A stretch of 38,697 nucleotides of DNA from NCBI GenBank assembly GCA_025360225.1, contig JANYCN010000001.1, positions 1 through 38,697 of the forward strand. The letters run 5' to 3'. Below the pieces are notes generated by a model. The model made no database searches. It was given only the letters and a program-made list of their open reading frames with translations, and was not told where the DNA came from. Of the stretch, positions 7,338 through 18,779 are shown piece after piece; the stretch's first letter is position 1, and each line of letters begins with the position of its first letter. A program made the translations under genes and the position numbers. Source of the stretch: Actinomycetes bacterium (lineage in GTDB: Bacteria > Actinomycetota > Thermoleophilia > Gaiellales > F1-60-MAGs149).

Positions 7338-7549
7338 GACCACTCCCCGAGGTAGGGCCGGGGTAGGAAACTCGCCACCAGACGACCCTCCACGCACCGC
7401 GCCAACCCGCATTCAAGCCATTCAGCCAGCTCCGGCGGCCCTCTCGGCGAACCAGCTCTTCTAGATCGTTGGCCTAGTCATGGGCGTCTTCAGCTCCCAC
7501 CGATGACCGGGGGTTGGCGTCGCCCGGCTCGCGATGCAGGCTCCCGGCG

Positions 7550-7993
7550 TCAGACGGCCGCGGCAGGCTCCGCGAGCAGCACGGGGATGATGCGGTCAGT
7601 GCTCTCCTGGTACTCGGTGTAGGGCGGGTACGCAGTCACCGCGCGCTCCCACCACACGGCCCGCTCGTCCCCGTGCAGCTCGCGCGCGACGTAGTCAGCC
7701 GTCTGCGTGCCGTCCTGCATGCGCACGTGCGGATCGGCGAGCACGTTCCCGTACCAGGCCGGGTGCTCGGGGGCCCCGCCCCGTGAGGCAATCAGCGCGT
7801 AGGAGCCGTCGTGCTCCACGCGCATCAGCGGGACGTATCGGAGCTTGCCGGTACGCGCGCCTCGCACGGTGAAGAGGACCACCTCGCGGTCGAGCACGTC
7901 CACCGAGGCGGTCGTCCCGGATTCGAGGATCTGCTTGGTCTGCCCCGCAACCCAGGCGACCGGGCTCAGCTCGGGAGTGTCATCAACGCTCAT
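7550..7993 (-). CDS. Deazaflavin (F420)-dependent nitroreductase/quinone reductase family protein
   Basis: A protein of about 147 residues of the Ddn/F420H2-dependent reductase family (split beta-barrel). The typical core is visible: VVLFTVRGARTGKLRYVPLMRVEHDGSYALIASRGG, then PEHPAWYGNVLADPHVRMQDG, then a WWERAVTAYPPYTEYQ segment. Members use reduced coenzyme F420 to reduce quinones, nitro compounds or other acceptors in the cytoplasm or at the membrane. ATG 7993 gives the usual start of the family; the frame continues to 8074, but that part is not conserved-looking and no ribosome site decides. It stands alone, divergent from the secreted protein gene. The physiological substrate is unknown. 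Confidence 0.8.
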   Translation of the reverse strand: MSVDDTPELSPVAWVAGQTKQILESGTTASVDVLDREVVLFTVRGARTGKLRYVPLMRVEHDGSYALIASRGGAPEHPAWYGNVLADPHVRMQDGTQTADYVARELHGDERAVWWERAVTAYPPYTEYQESTDRIIPVLLAEPAAAV

Positions 7994-8049
7994 GCCGCTG
8001 ATGGTAGCCGCACTCCGAGGGACGGACTCCCCGGCTCTGTCATCAATTG

Positions 8050-8243
8050 TCACGTAATCGGTATCGAAATTCAAAAGAAATCTCTTTCAATCAATGCTTG
8101 AATCGGGTTTCAGAACGCGTCACATTCGATCTGTCGAACTCGGCGAATCCTCTAAATATCGTCATGGATATACCGATCTACCAGGTATTTTCTGAGATGA
8201 ATCGCTGGTCCCGTTCGGCACCAAGCGACGGAATGGAGAGCCC
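8050..8243 (+). promoter_or_regulatory. AT-rich upstream region of the secreted-protein gene
   Basis: This stretch is markedly AT-richer than everything around it (for example around 8060-8100 and TCTAAATATCGTCATGGATAT near 8151). It lies between divergent genes and probably carries the promoters. A -10-like TAAATA lies at 8153-8158, but no convincing -35 partner is seen. A short AAAGA/TCTTT dyad is near 8070-8085. Confidence 0.35.
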
Positions 8244-8720
8244 GTGCACATCAAGAGAACAGTCGCAGCGACGCTAGCGATGATTGCCGTCGCGGCACCG
8301 GCAACGGCAGCCGCCGCGACGATGGGCCTGAACGCCGCGGCGGACGGGACGAAGATCGTCACCGTCGCGTGGTTCAACGAGTCGTTCTCGACGACGCTCA
8401 CCGCCACGGGCGGCGTGCAGATGGCGACCCCGCGCGCGAGCCAGGTGTGCAAGTTCTACCCCCGCATCGGGAACCGCTGCCTGACCGTCGTCACGGGTGG
8501 CGCGAACTACTACACGGCGTTCTCCGGCGACTACTCGACCGCCGACGTGGGTCAGTGCGTCGCTGGAAGCACCTACGTGTCCGGCTACGGCTACGCGCCC
8601 CAGTTGCCCGTGTCCTGTGTCGGCAACCTCGGCGCCACCACCGGGTTCCTCGTCAGCTTCGCGGTCGTCGGGAGCGGCGCCGTGAAGATGACGGACGGCA
8701 CCACCCTGGCGATCCCGTGA
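8244..8720 (+). CDS. Secreted protein of unknown function
   Basis: A protein of 158 residues starting at GTG 8244. The N-terminus is a classic Sec signal peptide: HIKR, then TVAATLAMIAVAAPATAAAA, with likely cleavage after AAA near residue 25. The mature part of about 130 residues is Gly/Ser/Thr/Ala-rich with alternating beta-type strands (TKIVTVAWFNESFSTTLTATGG, GFLVSFAVVGSGAVKMTDG) and four cysteines (about residues 69, 79, 108 and 129) that could form two disulfides. No family was recognised. It has its own AT-rich upstream region and no operon partner; rplY follows 126 bases later. Confidence 0.7.
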   Translation: MHIKRTVAATLAMIAVAAPATAAAATMGLNAAADGTKIVTVAWFNESFSTTLTATGGVQMATPRASQVCKFYPRIGNRCLTVVTGGANYYTAFSGDYSTADVGQCVAGSTYVSGYGYAPQLPVSCVGNLGATTGFLVSFAVVGSGAVKMTDGTTLAIP

Positions 8721-8846
8721 CGCACCGCGCCGCCGTTCGTCCCGTGCGAGCGGCGGCGCGACTGGCGCCATTCGCGGCTCTGGCCCGTATGCTTCGAATG
8801 TCCGCCGCCGATCGGTGCGGCTGCATGCCTTCGAAGGAACCCAGCG

Positions 8847-9158
8847 ATGTCCGACACCCTTGAGCTCCAGCCACGCACGCCCGGCAAGACGAAGGCCGCG
8901 CGCGCTGCCCGGAAGACCGACATGATCCCCGGCATCCTCTACGGCCTCGGCAACGAGCCCGTGCCGTTCCAGGTCGAGCGTCCTGTGCTGCGCGCCGCGG
9001 TGAACGGCGCTGGCGGGCGACACGCCGTCCTCACGGTCCTCGTACCGGGCCGCAGCGCCGCCACCCACGCCGTGTTGAAGGACATCCAGCGCCACCCCGT
9101 CCGTGACAACGTGCTGCACATCGACCTTCTCGAGGTCGCAGCACCCACCGCTGGCTAG
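8847..9158 (+). CDS. rplY: 50S ribosomal protein L25 (short form)
   Basis: A protein of 103 residues with the ribosomal L25 pattern: an N-terminal LELQPRTPGKTKAARAARKTDMIPGILYG, a VPFQVERPVLRAAVNGAGG segment, then HAVLKDIQRHPVRDNVLHIDLLEV. It binds 5S rRNA in the large subunit. It ends after the L25 domain and lacks the C-terminal beta domain of the longer CTC/TL5 type, so it is the short E. coli-like form. A good ribosome site (GAAGGA) lies nine bases before ATG 8847. It is followed six bases later by pth, the usual rplY-pth pair in bacteria. Confidence 0.9.
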   Translation: MSDTLELQPRTPGKTKAARAARKTDMIPGILYGLGNEPVPFQVERPVLRAAVNGAGGRHAVLTVLVPGRSAATHAVLKDIQRHPVRDNVLHIDLLEVAAPTAG

Positions 9159-9164
9159 CTCGCG

Positions 9165-9713
9165 GTGGCGCTCGACGCGCTGATCGTCGGGCTCGGCAAC
9201 CCCGGGCCGCGGTACGCGGCGACCCGGCACAACGCCGGCTTTCTCGTCACCGACCGGCTGGCGGAGCGCCACGGTGGATCCTGGCGATCGAAGTACAACG
9301 GTCGCTTCTGCGAGACCGACGTGGCGGGCTTCCAGGTCGCGCTGCTCGAGCCCCTCGAGTACATGAACCTGTCCGGGCGCTCGGCCGGAGCCGCCGCCGC
9401 CTTCTACAAGCTGCGTCGCGGGCAGGTGATCGTCGTCTATGACGAGATCGAGCTCTCCTTCAACGACGTCCGCCCCCGCAACGGTGGCGGGCTGAAGGGA
9501 CACAACGGCCTACGCTCGCTCGCGGCGAGCCTCGGTGGGGCCGACTTCCTGCGCGTCCGCTGCGGCGTCGGGCGGCCGCGAAGCGGAGACCCTCGTTCCG
9601 TCGCGGACTTCGTGCTGGGCGCGTTCTACGACGACGAGGACGCGTCGGCGCTCGCCGATCGCGGCGCAGACTGTGTGGAGTCGCTCCTGCGCGACGGCCC
9701 GCCCCCGCCCTGA
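9165..9713 (+). CDS. pth: Peptidyl-tRNA hydrolase
   Basis: A protein of 182 residues from GTG 9165. It hydrolyses peptidyl-tRNA released from stalled ribosomes. The family motifs are in order: VGLGNPGPRYAATRHNAGF (catalytic His in RHN, residue about 20), YNGRF, PLEYMNLSG, VVYDEIELSFNDVRPRNGGGLKGHNGLRSL (catalytic Asp and the Asn of GHNG), FLRVRCGVGRP and VADFVLGAF. Length is normal for bacterial Pth. It is six bases downstream of rplY and is probably cotranscribed. Confidence 0.93.
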   Translation: MALDALIVGLGNPGPRYAATRHNAGFLVTDRLAERHGGSWRSKYNGRFCETDVAGFQVALLEPLEYMNLSGRSAGAAAAFYKLRRGQVIVVYDEIELSFNDVRPRNGGGLKGHNGLRSLAASLGGADFLRVRCGVGRPRSGDPRSVADFVLGAFYDDEDASALADRGADCVESLLRDGPPPP

Positions 9714-9892
9714 GGGCCGAGCGATCCGTCGGCGAGCGCGTCGAAACACGGTGCGCTCTCGAACGCCGCCAGACCGCGTGGTAGCGGCAGGCGCGCTCGC
9801 CGCGCCTTCGGCGCCACCAGGACGACGAGGCCGCCAAGCACCGATCCGACGATGAAGGTCCGTGCCCGGTGCCGTTTCGATCCGTCAGTCAC
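9626..9892 (-). CDS. Possible small membrane protein opposite the pth end
   Basis: A minus-strand frame from GTG 9892 encodes about 88 residues: a basic N-terminus (TDGSKRHRAR), one hydrophobic helix (TFIVGSVLGGLVVLVAP), a basic patch (KARRARLPLPR) and then GLAAFESAPCFDALADGS. This basic-helix-basic layout followed by an AAFE-APC motif looks like a real single-pass membrane protein. The last 29 codons overlap the 3' end of pth on the other strand and look less protein-like. No ribosome site is obvious. The alternative is non-coding spacer. Confidence 0.35.
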   Translation of the reverse strand: MTDGSKRHRARTFIVGSVLGGLVVLVAPKARRARLPLPRGLAAFESAPCFDALADGSLGPQGGGGPSRRSDSTQSAPRSASADASSSS

Positions 9893-9893
9893 G

Positions 9894-9907
9894 GCTACGA
9901 TCGTAGC
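9894..9907. promoter_or_regulatory. Perfect 14-bp palindrome before the psuG start
   Basis: GCTACGATCGTAGC is a perfect inverted repeat that ends directly before GTG 9908 and begins two bases from the divergent GTG 9892. It could be an operator for one or both genes. No regulator is known from the sequence. Confidence 0.35.
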
Positions 9908-10828
9908 GTGACCCGCCACCCCGCCCCGTTCGTCAACATGACCCGCGAGGTGCGCGACGCGCTGGTGCGCGGCGCCGGCGTCGTCGCGTTGGAGACGACC
10001 TACGTCTCCCACGGCTTCCCGCACCCCGACGGGGTCGCGACGGCGATCGCGTCCGAGGCAGCGGTCCGCGCGTCCGGCGCGACACCGGCGACGATCGCGT
10101 TGCTCGATGGCGAGATCCGCGTCGGGCTCGAACCCGACGACCTCGAGCGGATCGCCCTCGGCGACGCGCGAAAGGTCGGGCCTCGCGACCTCGCAGCAAC
10201 GATCGCTGACGGCGTGATCGGGGCGACCACCGTCGCCGGCACCCTCGCCGTCGCGCGCCTCTGCGGCATCCACCACGCCGCAACAGGCGGCATCGGTGGC
10301 GTACATCGTAACGCCGAGCTGACGTTCGACATCAGCGCCGACCTGACCGAGCTCGGCCGCGCACCGGTGTGCCTGGTCTCAAGCGGCGTGAAGTCGATCC
10401 TCGACGTGCCACGCACCCTGGAGGTGCTCGAGACCCTCGGCGTGCCCGTGGTCGGGTTTCAGACGAGCGTCCTGCCCCTCTTCTACTGCCGCGAGTCCGA
10501 CCACGCCGTCCCCGCGCGAGCCGATACGCCGCTCCGTGCGGCAGAGATCTGCCGCACGCACTGGGAGCTCGGGCGCGCGTCCGCGGTGCTCGTCGCCAAC
10601 CCGCCCCCGGCCGAGTTCGCGCTCGAACGGTCCGAGGCCGACGCCCTGATCGACGCGGCGCTGGCAGCAGCCGCAACGGCCGGCGTCCACGGGCAAGCCG
10701 TAACGCCGTTTCTGCTCGATCACATCCACACCGCGGCGGGCGAGCGAAGCCGAGCCGTAAACCGTGAGCTGATCGTCGCGAACGCGGGACTCGCAGGAGC
10801 CATCGCCACGGCTGCAGCCCAGCGCTAG
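9908..10828 (+). CDS. psuG: Pseudouridine-5'-phosphate glycosidase
   Basis: A protein of 306 residues from GTG 9908; the frame opens at 9869, but the first 13 codons lack support. It reversibly cleaves pseudouridine 5'-phosphate to uracil and ribose 5-phosphate. Family landmarks: VVALETTYVSHGFPHPDG (the Glu/Thr start motif), ATIALLDGEIRVGL, KVGPRDLA (the Schiff-base Lys region), GATTVAGTLAVA, IHHAATGGIGGVHRNAELTFDISADLTEL, VSSGVKSILDVPRTLEVLETLGVPVVGF and the C-terminal PFLLDHI segment. The usual partner pseudouridine kinase (PsuK) is not adjacent. Its stop lies inside a 119-bp inverted-repeat element. Confidence 0.9.
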   Translation: MTRHPAPFVNMTREVRDALVRGAGVVALETTYVSHGFPHPDGVATAIASEAAVRASGATPATIALLDGEIRVGLEPDDLERIALGDARKVGPRDLAATIADGVIGATTVAGTLAVARLCGIHHAATGGIGGVHRNAELTFDISADLTELGRAPVCLVSSGVKSILDVPRTLEVLETLGVPVVGFQTSVLPLFYCRESDHAVPARADTPLRAAEICRTHWELGRASAVLVANPPPAEFALERSEADALIDAALAAAATAGVHGQAVTPFLLDHIHTAAGERSRAVNRELIVANAGLAGAIATAAAQR

Positions 10829-10943
10829 TGGTGTGATTGTCAAATGGCATGGCCATTGGGTGTCTGGATCGTGGTCGCCGCAGCTGGCTGGCAGAGCCAG
10901 CAGGCGCGCGAATGACCACGCCATTTGACAATCAGACCGCTAG
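10825..10943. repeat. 119-bp inverted-repeat element spanning two convergent stop codons
   Basis: A left arm at 10825-10852 (CTAGTGGTGTGATTGTCAAA and on) and a right arm at 10916-10943 are inverted copies, with about 25 of 28 positions matching. The central part holds a second hairpin, CTGGCT at 10884-10889 with AGCCAG at 10895-10900. The outer CTAG ends supply the TAG stops of psuG (plus) and of the minus-strand membrane gene. It may be a MITE-like insertion, a REP-type element or a bidirectional terminator. Confidence 0.75.
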
Positions 10944-11659
10944 CGCCGCTTCCGCGCCGGCTTCTGCCGCTTGCCGCGGTCGACCTGTGAGCGGCTGACC
11001 GACTCGGGCAGCACGATCCGGCCCGTCAGATCGCCGTACAGGTTGCGCTGCAGGAGCGCCGCGATCGGGCTCATCAGCAACACCGTCAGGGCGACGGCAG
11101 CGACGAAGCGTGCCGAGCCATCGACCGGCGAGAGCGTCACGAGGAAGCCGCCGAAGAGCAGGCCGCCGCACAGGCCAAGGCCGACGAGGGCTCCGTAGCT
11201 GCGCCCCCAGTCGCGCAGGGCGAGGCGCGCTCCGGTCGCGAGCGCGGACAACGCGGAGGCGTCTCCGGCCGCGGCCGCAACCGGGGCGAACGCGACCAGC
11301 GGGTAGAGGATGACGGTGAAGGGACCGCCGACGGCCCAGCCACCCCCGAGGATGGCGGCGCCAACGATCGCAGCGCCACAGTAGTGCGCCACGCGGGCCC
11401 GGGCGGTGCCGGTCACGAGCGCCGTCAGGAGCCCCGTGAGGAGCAGGTTCGACAGCGCGACGGCCGCGACGACGAGCGCCTGAACGCCCGCGCCGAGCTT
11501 CTCGGTCGTCGACGGGTGGAGCGGCGCGATGACGGCCGCTGGGATCGCAGCGACCGCGATCGAGTACACCGTGTAGCTCGTCACGCGCGCGCCGAAGCGA
11601 CGGAACGCGGCCTCGAAGAGCGCGCCGAGCGGCGCGGGATCACGGGGCGACGACGACAC
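10940..11659 (-). CDS. Polytopic membrane protein, last gene of the heat-shock operon
   Basis: A protein of 239 residues with about six hydrophobic segments: VYSIAVAAIPAAVIAPL, ALVVAAVALSNLLLTGLLTALVTG, IVGAAILGGGWAVGG, VILYPLVAFAPVAAAAG, LVGLGLCGGLLFGGFLVTL and VAAVALTVLLMSPIAALL. The C-terminal tail is very basic (DRGKRQKPARKRR). It begins at GTG 11659, five bases after the clpB stop, so it is probably translated from the same mRNA. The layout resembles actinobacterial proteins of the glycerophosphodiesterase-membrane-domain type, but no catalytic motif is seen and no function is assigned. Its stop lies in the inverted-repeat element shared with psuG. Confidence 0.65.
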   Translation of the reverse strand: MSSSPRDPAPLGALFEAAFRRFGARVTSYTVYSIAVAAIPAAVIAPLHPSTTEKLGAGVQALVVAAVALSNLLLTGLLTALVTGTARARVAHYCGAAIVGAAILGGGWAVGGPFTVILYPLVAFAPVAAAAGDASALSALATGARLALRDWGRSYGALVGLGLCGGLLFGGFLVTLSPVDGSARFVAAVALTVLLMSPIAALLQRNLYGDLTGRIVLPESVSRSQVDRGKRQKPARKRR

Positions 11660-11664
11660 GACGC

Positions 11665-14256
<2,592 letters not shown>

Positions 14257-14277
14257 CATCGACTCCCCGGTTGCAGA

Positions 14278-14679
14278 TCAGTGACGGGCATGGCGGACGA
14301 CTGCGGTGCCCGGCTCACGCCACAGCACGACCTCCCGCCGGTACGAGCGGTGCACCTGCTCGACGGCCCGCTCGACGACCGCGGACGCCTCGTCGAGCGC
14401 GACCTCGAGCTCGTGGACACGGCCGCGGAGCGCTCGCACCTCGTCCTCGAGCGCAACGACGTGCTCGGCGCCCGAGAGCGACAGCCCGTAGGACGCGACG
14501 AGCTGGCTGACACGTCGCACACGCGCCAGGTCGGCGTCCGAGTAGAGCCGAGTGCCACCGGGCGTCCGGCGCGGTCGGATCAGACCTCGCGTCTCGTGCA
14601 TCCGCAGCGTCTGTGGGTGCACGCCAAGCAGGTCGGCAGCGACGCCGATCATGTACTTGGGCGTGGCGTCTTCTGTCAC
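14278..14679 (-). CDS. hspR: MerR-family heat-shock repressor HspR
   Basis: A protein of 133 residues. A MerR-type winged helix-turn-helix fills the N-terminus (YMIGVAADLLGVHPQTLRMHETRGLIRPRRTPGGTRLYSDADLARVRRV), followed by a coiled-coil dimerisation part (VVALEDEVRALRGRVHELEVALDEASAVVERAV). HspR represses dnaK/clpB operons of actinobacteria by binding HAIR sites together with DnaK as corepressor. It starts at GTG 14679, overlapping the dnaJ stop by four bases (GTGA), so it is translationally coupled. A HAIR-like site lies at the dnaK promoter (18690-18710), which fits autoregulation of the whole operon. Confidence 0.93.
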   Translation of the reverse strand: MTEDATPKYMIGVAADLLGVHPQTLRMHETRGLIRPRRTPGGTRLYSDADLARVRRVSQLVASYGLSLSGAEHVVALEDEVRALRGRVHELEVALDEASAVVERAVEQVHRSYRREVVLWREPGTAVVRHARH

Positions 14680-15773
14680 GTGAACAGCCCGGCCCTGATG
14701 TCGACACCACCGTCGAGCACAGCGAACCTCTCCAACGCCTCTCGTTGCTGCCGCGTCAGGGAGGAGGGCACCTGGATGCGCAGGCGCACCAACAGGTCGC
14801 CGATGCGCTCCGAGGAGCCGCTGACCGCGGCGCCGCGCCCCTTCACGCGCAGCATGCGCCCGTCGCCGGTCCCCTCGGGGACGCGGACGCGAACACGCCC
14901 GCGGTCAGGGGTCGGCACCTCGATCTGGGCGCCGAGCGCTGCCTCTGCGAAGGTGATCGGCACCTCGACGATGAAGTCGTCACCGCGTCGCTCGAAGCGC
15001 TGAGAGCCCGACACGTTGACGACGACGAACAGGTCGCCCGGCGGCCCGCCCGCTGCCCCGTCGCCGCCACGTCCCGGCAGGCGGATCTTCGCACCGTCCT
15101 TCACGCCTGCCGGGATGCGGACGGTGTATCGCTTCGTCCGTGGCACCCGACCACGGCCCGCGCAGACGGCGCAGGGCGTCTCGACGATCGCTCCCGTCCC
15201 GGCACATCGGGTACACGCCTCCGAGAGGGCAAAGAACCCCTGGTTTCGCGAACGTACGCCACGCCCCTTGCAGTCCGGGCACTGCATCGGTGACGTGCCA
15301 GGCGCCGCGCGGGTGCCGTTGCAGGCCGCGCACGCCGCCTCCTTCTCGACCGGGATCGTCAGCTGCACGCCGCTCAGCGAGTCCTCGAACGAGAGGCTGA
15401 CCGAGGTCTGCAGGTCGGCGCCGCGCTCCGGCGTGACCGGCCGCGCCCCGGAGCCACGAACGCGCCCGAAGAGGTCGGAGAGCATCTCCGATAGGTCGAC
15501 GCCGCGCTGCGAAGCGAAGTCGCCAAACGCGTTCGGATCGAACCGCCCGCCGGCCGTTCCCCCCGAGGCGCCGAACTGGTCATAGGTCTTTCGCTTGTCG
15601 ACGTCCGACAGCGTCTCGTACGCAGCGGTGATCTCCTTGAAGGTCTCCTCGGCCTTCGCATCCCCCGGGTTCTTGTCCGGATGCCAGCGCTGCGCGAGCT
15701 TGCGGTAGGCGCGCTTGACATCGTCCGCCGACGAGTTACGGGGCACGCCAAGCGTCTCGTAGAGGTCACGCAT
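14676..15773 (-). CDS. dnaJ: Chaperone DnaJ
   Basis: A protein of about 365 residues and a cochaperone that stimulates the DnaK ATPase. It has an N-terminal J domain with HPDKN (YRKLAQRWHPDKNPGDAKAEETFKEI), a G/F-poor linker (GASGGTAGGRFDPNAFGDF), four zinc-binding repeats (CAACNGTRA, CPDCKGRG, CTRCAGTG, CAVCAGRG) and two C-terminal substrate-binding beta domains. The first zinc repeat reads CNGTRA instead of CxGxG at its end, a mild deviation. ATG 15773 is preferred because GGAGG lies about six bases upstream; GTG 15776 is also in frame. The start overlaps the end of the membrane-PH gene. Confidence 0.95.
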   Translation of the reverse strand: MRDLYETLGVPRNSSADDVKRAYRKLAQRWHPDKNPGDAKAEETFKEITAAYETLSDVDKRKTYDQFGASGGTAGGRFDPNAFGDFASQRGVDLSEMLSDLFGRVRGSGARPVTPERGADLQTSVSLSFEDSLSGVQLTIPVEKEAACAACNGTRAAPGTSPMQCPDCKGRGVRSRNQGFFALSEACTRCAGTGAIVETPCAVCAGRGRVPRTKRYTVRIPAGVKDGAKIRLPGRGGDGAAGGPPGDLFVVVNVSGSQRFERRGDDFIVEVPITFAEAALGAQIEVPTPDRGRVRVRVPEGTGDGRMLRVKGRGAAVSGSSERIGDLLVRLRIQVPSSLTRQQREALERFAVLDGGVDIRAGLFT

Positions 15774-16233
15774 CACGGGCCTCCAACGACGCGAGCGGTG
15801 AGATCACCAGCAGCGCCGCTCCCACCGGGACGACGACGGCACGCCGCCGGTCGGTGACGAAGGAGCGGGCGCGGAGGCCGTCCGCCCGGAACCAGCCGAG
15901 GTAGCCATAGAGGCCACCCGAGCCGATCACCCGCAGGGAGGCCCCAACAGGCACGGTCGCACCGACCTCGCCGTCGATGCGGGTGCTTCGCCGACGACCC
16001 TCGATGACGACCGCGCCCGCTTCGACGCGGTAGCTGACGGGCTGGGCGCGGCGAAGCACCAAGGCGAGCAGCGCGATCCCAGCGGCGGCGGCGGCGAAGG
16101 CGGCAGCAGCGCCGCTTCGACCGGCCTGCGCCGACGAGCCGGACGCGACCCAGAGCAACGCAACGACGCCCCAGATGAGCCCGGTCGAGACGCGCGCGCC
16201 ACCATCGAGCGGCGCCGCCGGATGGGTTCCCAC
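15766..16233 (-). CDS. Membrane protein with a bacterial PH-like domain, inside the dnaK operon
   Basis: A protein of 155 residues. After a short lead there are two hydrophobic helices (TGLIWGVVALLWVASGSS and AAAAFAAAAAGIALLALVL), then a domain of about 85 residues: VSYRVEAGAVVIEGRRRSTRI, VPVGASLRVIGSGGLYGYLGWFRADGLRARSFVTDRRRAVVV. The GSGGLYGYLGWF...FVTD-RRAVVV pattern is that of bacterial PH-like domains (bPH family) found in membrane proteins. It lies between grpE (11 bases upstream) and dnaJ (overlapping), so it must be transcribed with the chaperones. The start at GTG 16233 is weakly supported. Its role is unknown; a membrane-stress link is only a guess from location. Confidence 0.7.
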   Translation of the reverse strand: MGTHPAAPLDGGARVSTGLIWGVVALLWVASGSSAQAGRSGAAAAFAAAAAGIALLALVLRRAQPVSYRVEAGAVVIEGRRRSTRIDGEVGATVPVGASLRVIGSGGLYGYLGWFRADGLRARSFVTDRRRAVVVPVGAALLVISPLASLEARDA

Positions 16234-16244
16234 GGGAGCGATGG

Positions 16245-16744
16245 TCAGCTCCCCGCCGACACGATCACGCGGGCTGGGCGGATGACGCGCTCGCCGAGAA
16301 GGAAGCCCTTCTGAAGGACCTGCACGATCGTCCCCTCCGGCGTGTCGGACGGCTGCTGCATGAGCGCCTCGTGTCGGTGCGGATCAAACGCCTCACCCCC
16401 GGGATCGACCTCGACCAGCCCCTCCTTCTCGAGCAGCGTGCGCAGCGCCCGGTGCACGAGCGCCACGCCCTCGGCGACGTGCTCCTTCGAGTGGTCGGCA
16501 AAGGCGTCCACCGCTCGCTCGAGGTCGTCGAGCACCGGCAACAGGTCGATCACGAGACGCTCCGCCGCGCGCTGCAAGAGCGCCACCTGGTCGCGAGCCA
16601 TCCGCTTCTTGTAGTTGTCGAACTCGGCGGCGACACGTCGATAGTGCTCGAGGTACTCGTCGCGCTCGGCGGCGAGCACGGCGAGGGGATCGTCTCCCTC
16701 ACCGCTCGCCGCAGACGCGTCGTGCTCGTTCGTCAGGTCGTCGC

Positions 16745-16748
<4 letters not shown>
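16245..16748 (-). CDS. grpE: Nucleotide exchange factor GrpE
   Basis: A protein of 167 residues. An acidic disordered N-terminus ([19 protein letters not shown]) precedes a long helical dimerisation region ([33 protein letters not shown]) and the C-terminal beta domain ([52 protein letters not shown]). The FDP-x-x-HEA and [12 protein letters not shown] motifs are diagnostic. It releases ADP from DnaK. The start ATG overlaps the dnaK stop (ATGA), giving tight coupling. Confidence 0.95.
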
Positions 16749-18646
<1,898 letters not shown>

Positions 18647-18680
18647 GGTGGTGCTCCTGTGTTTCGCTGGATCGAACCTC

Positions 18681-18710
18681 ATCCTAGAATATGAGTGACT
18701 AAACATCAAG
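18681..18710 (-). promoter_or_regulatory. dnaK operon promoter overlapped by a HAIR-like HspR operator
   Basis: On the minus strand a -35 TTGATG (18704-18709) and a -10 TAGGAT (18681-18686) are 17 bases apart. Overlapping them, CTTGATG-N7-ACTCATA (18690-18710) matches the actinobacterial HAIR consensus CTTGAGT-N7-ACTCAAG in 10 of 14 positions. HspR bound here would cover the -35 and spacer, blocking RNA polymerase. Confidence 0.6.
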
Positions 18711-18779
18711 TTTTCTAGTGCGCTTGACATCAATGGGCGCGATCTTGGCGACAGAGACCGGAGGGAGTAGCATCTCCCC

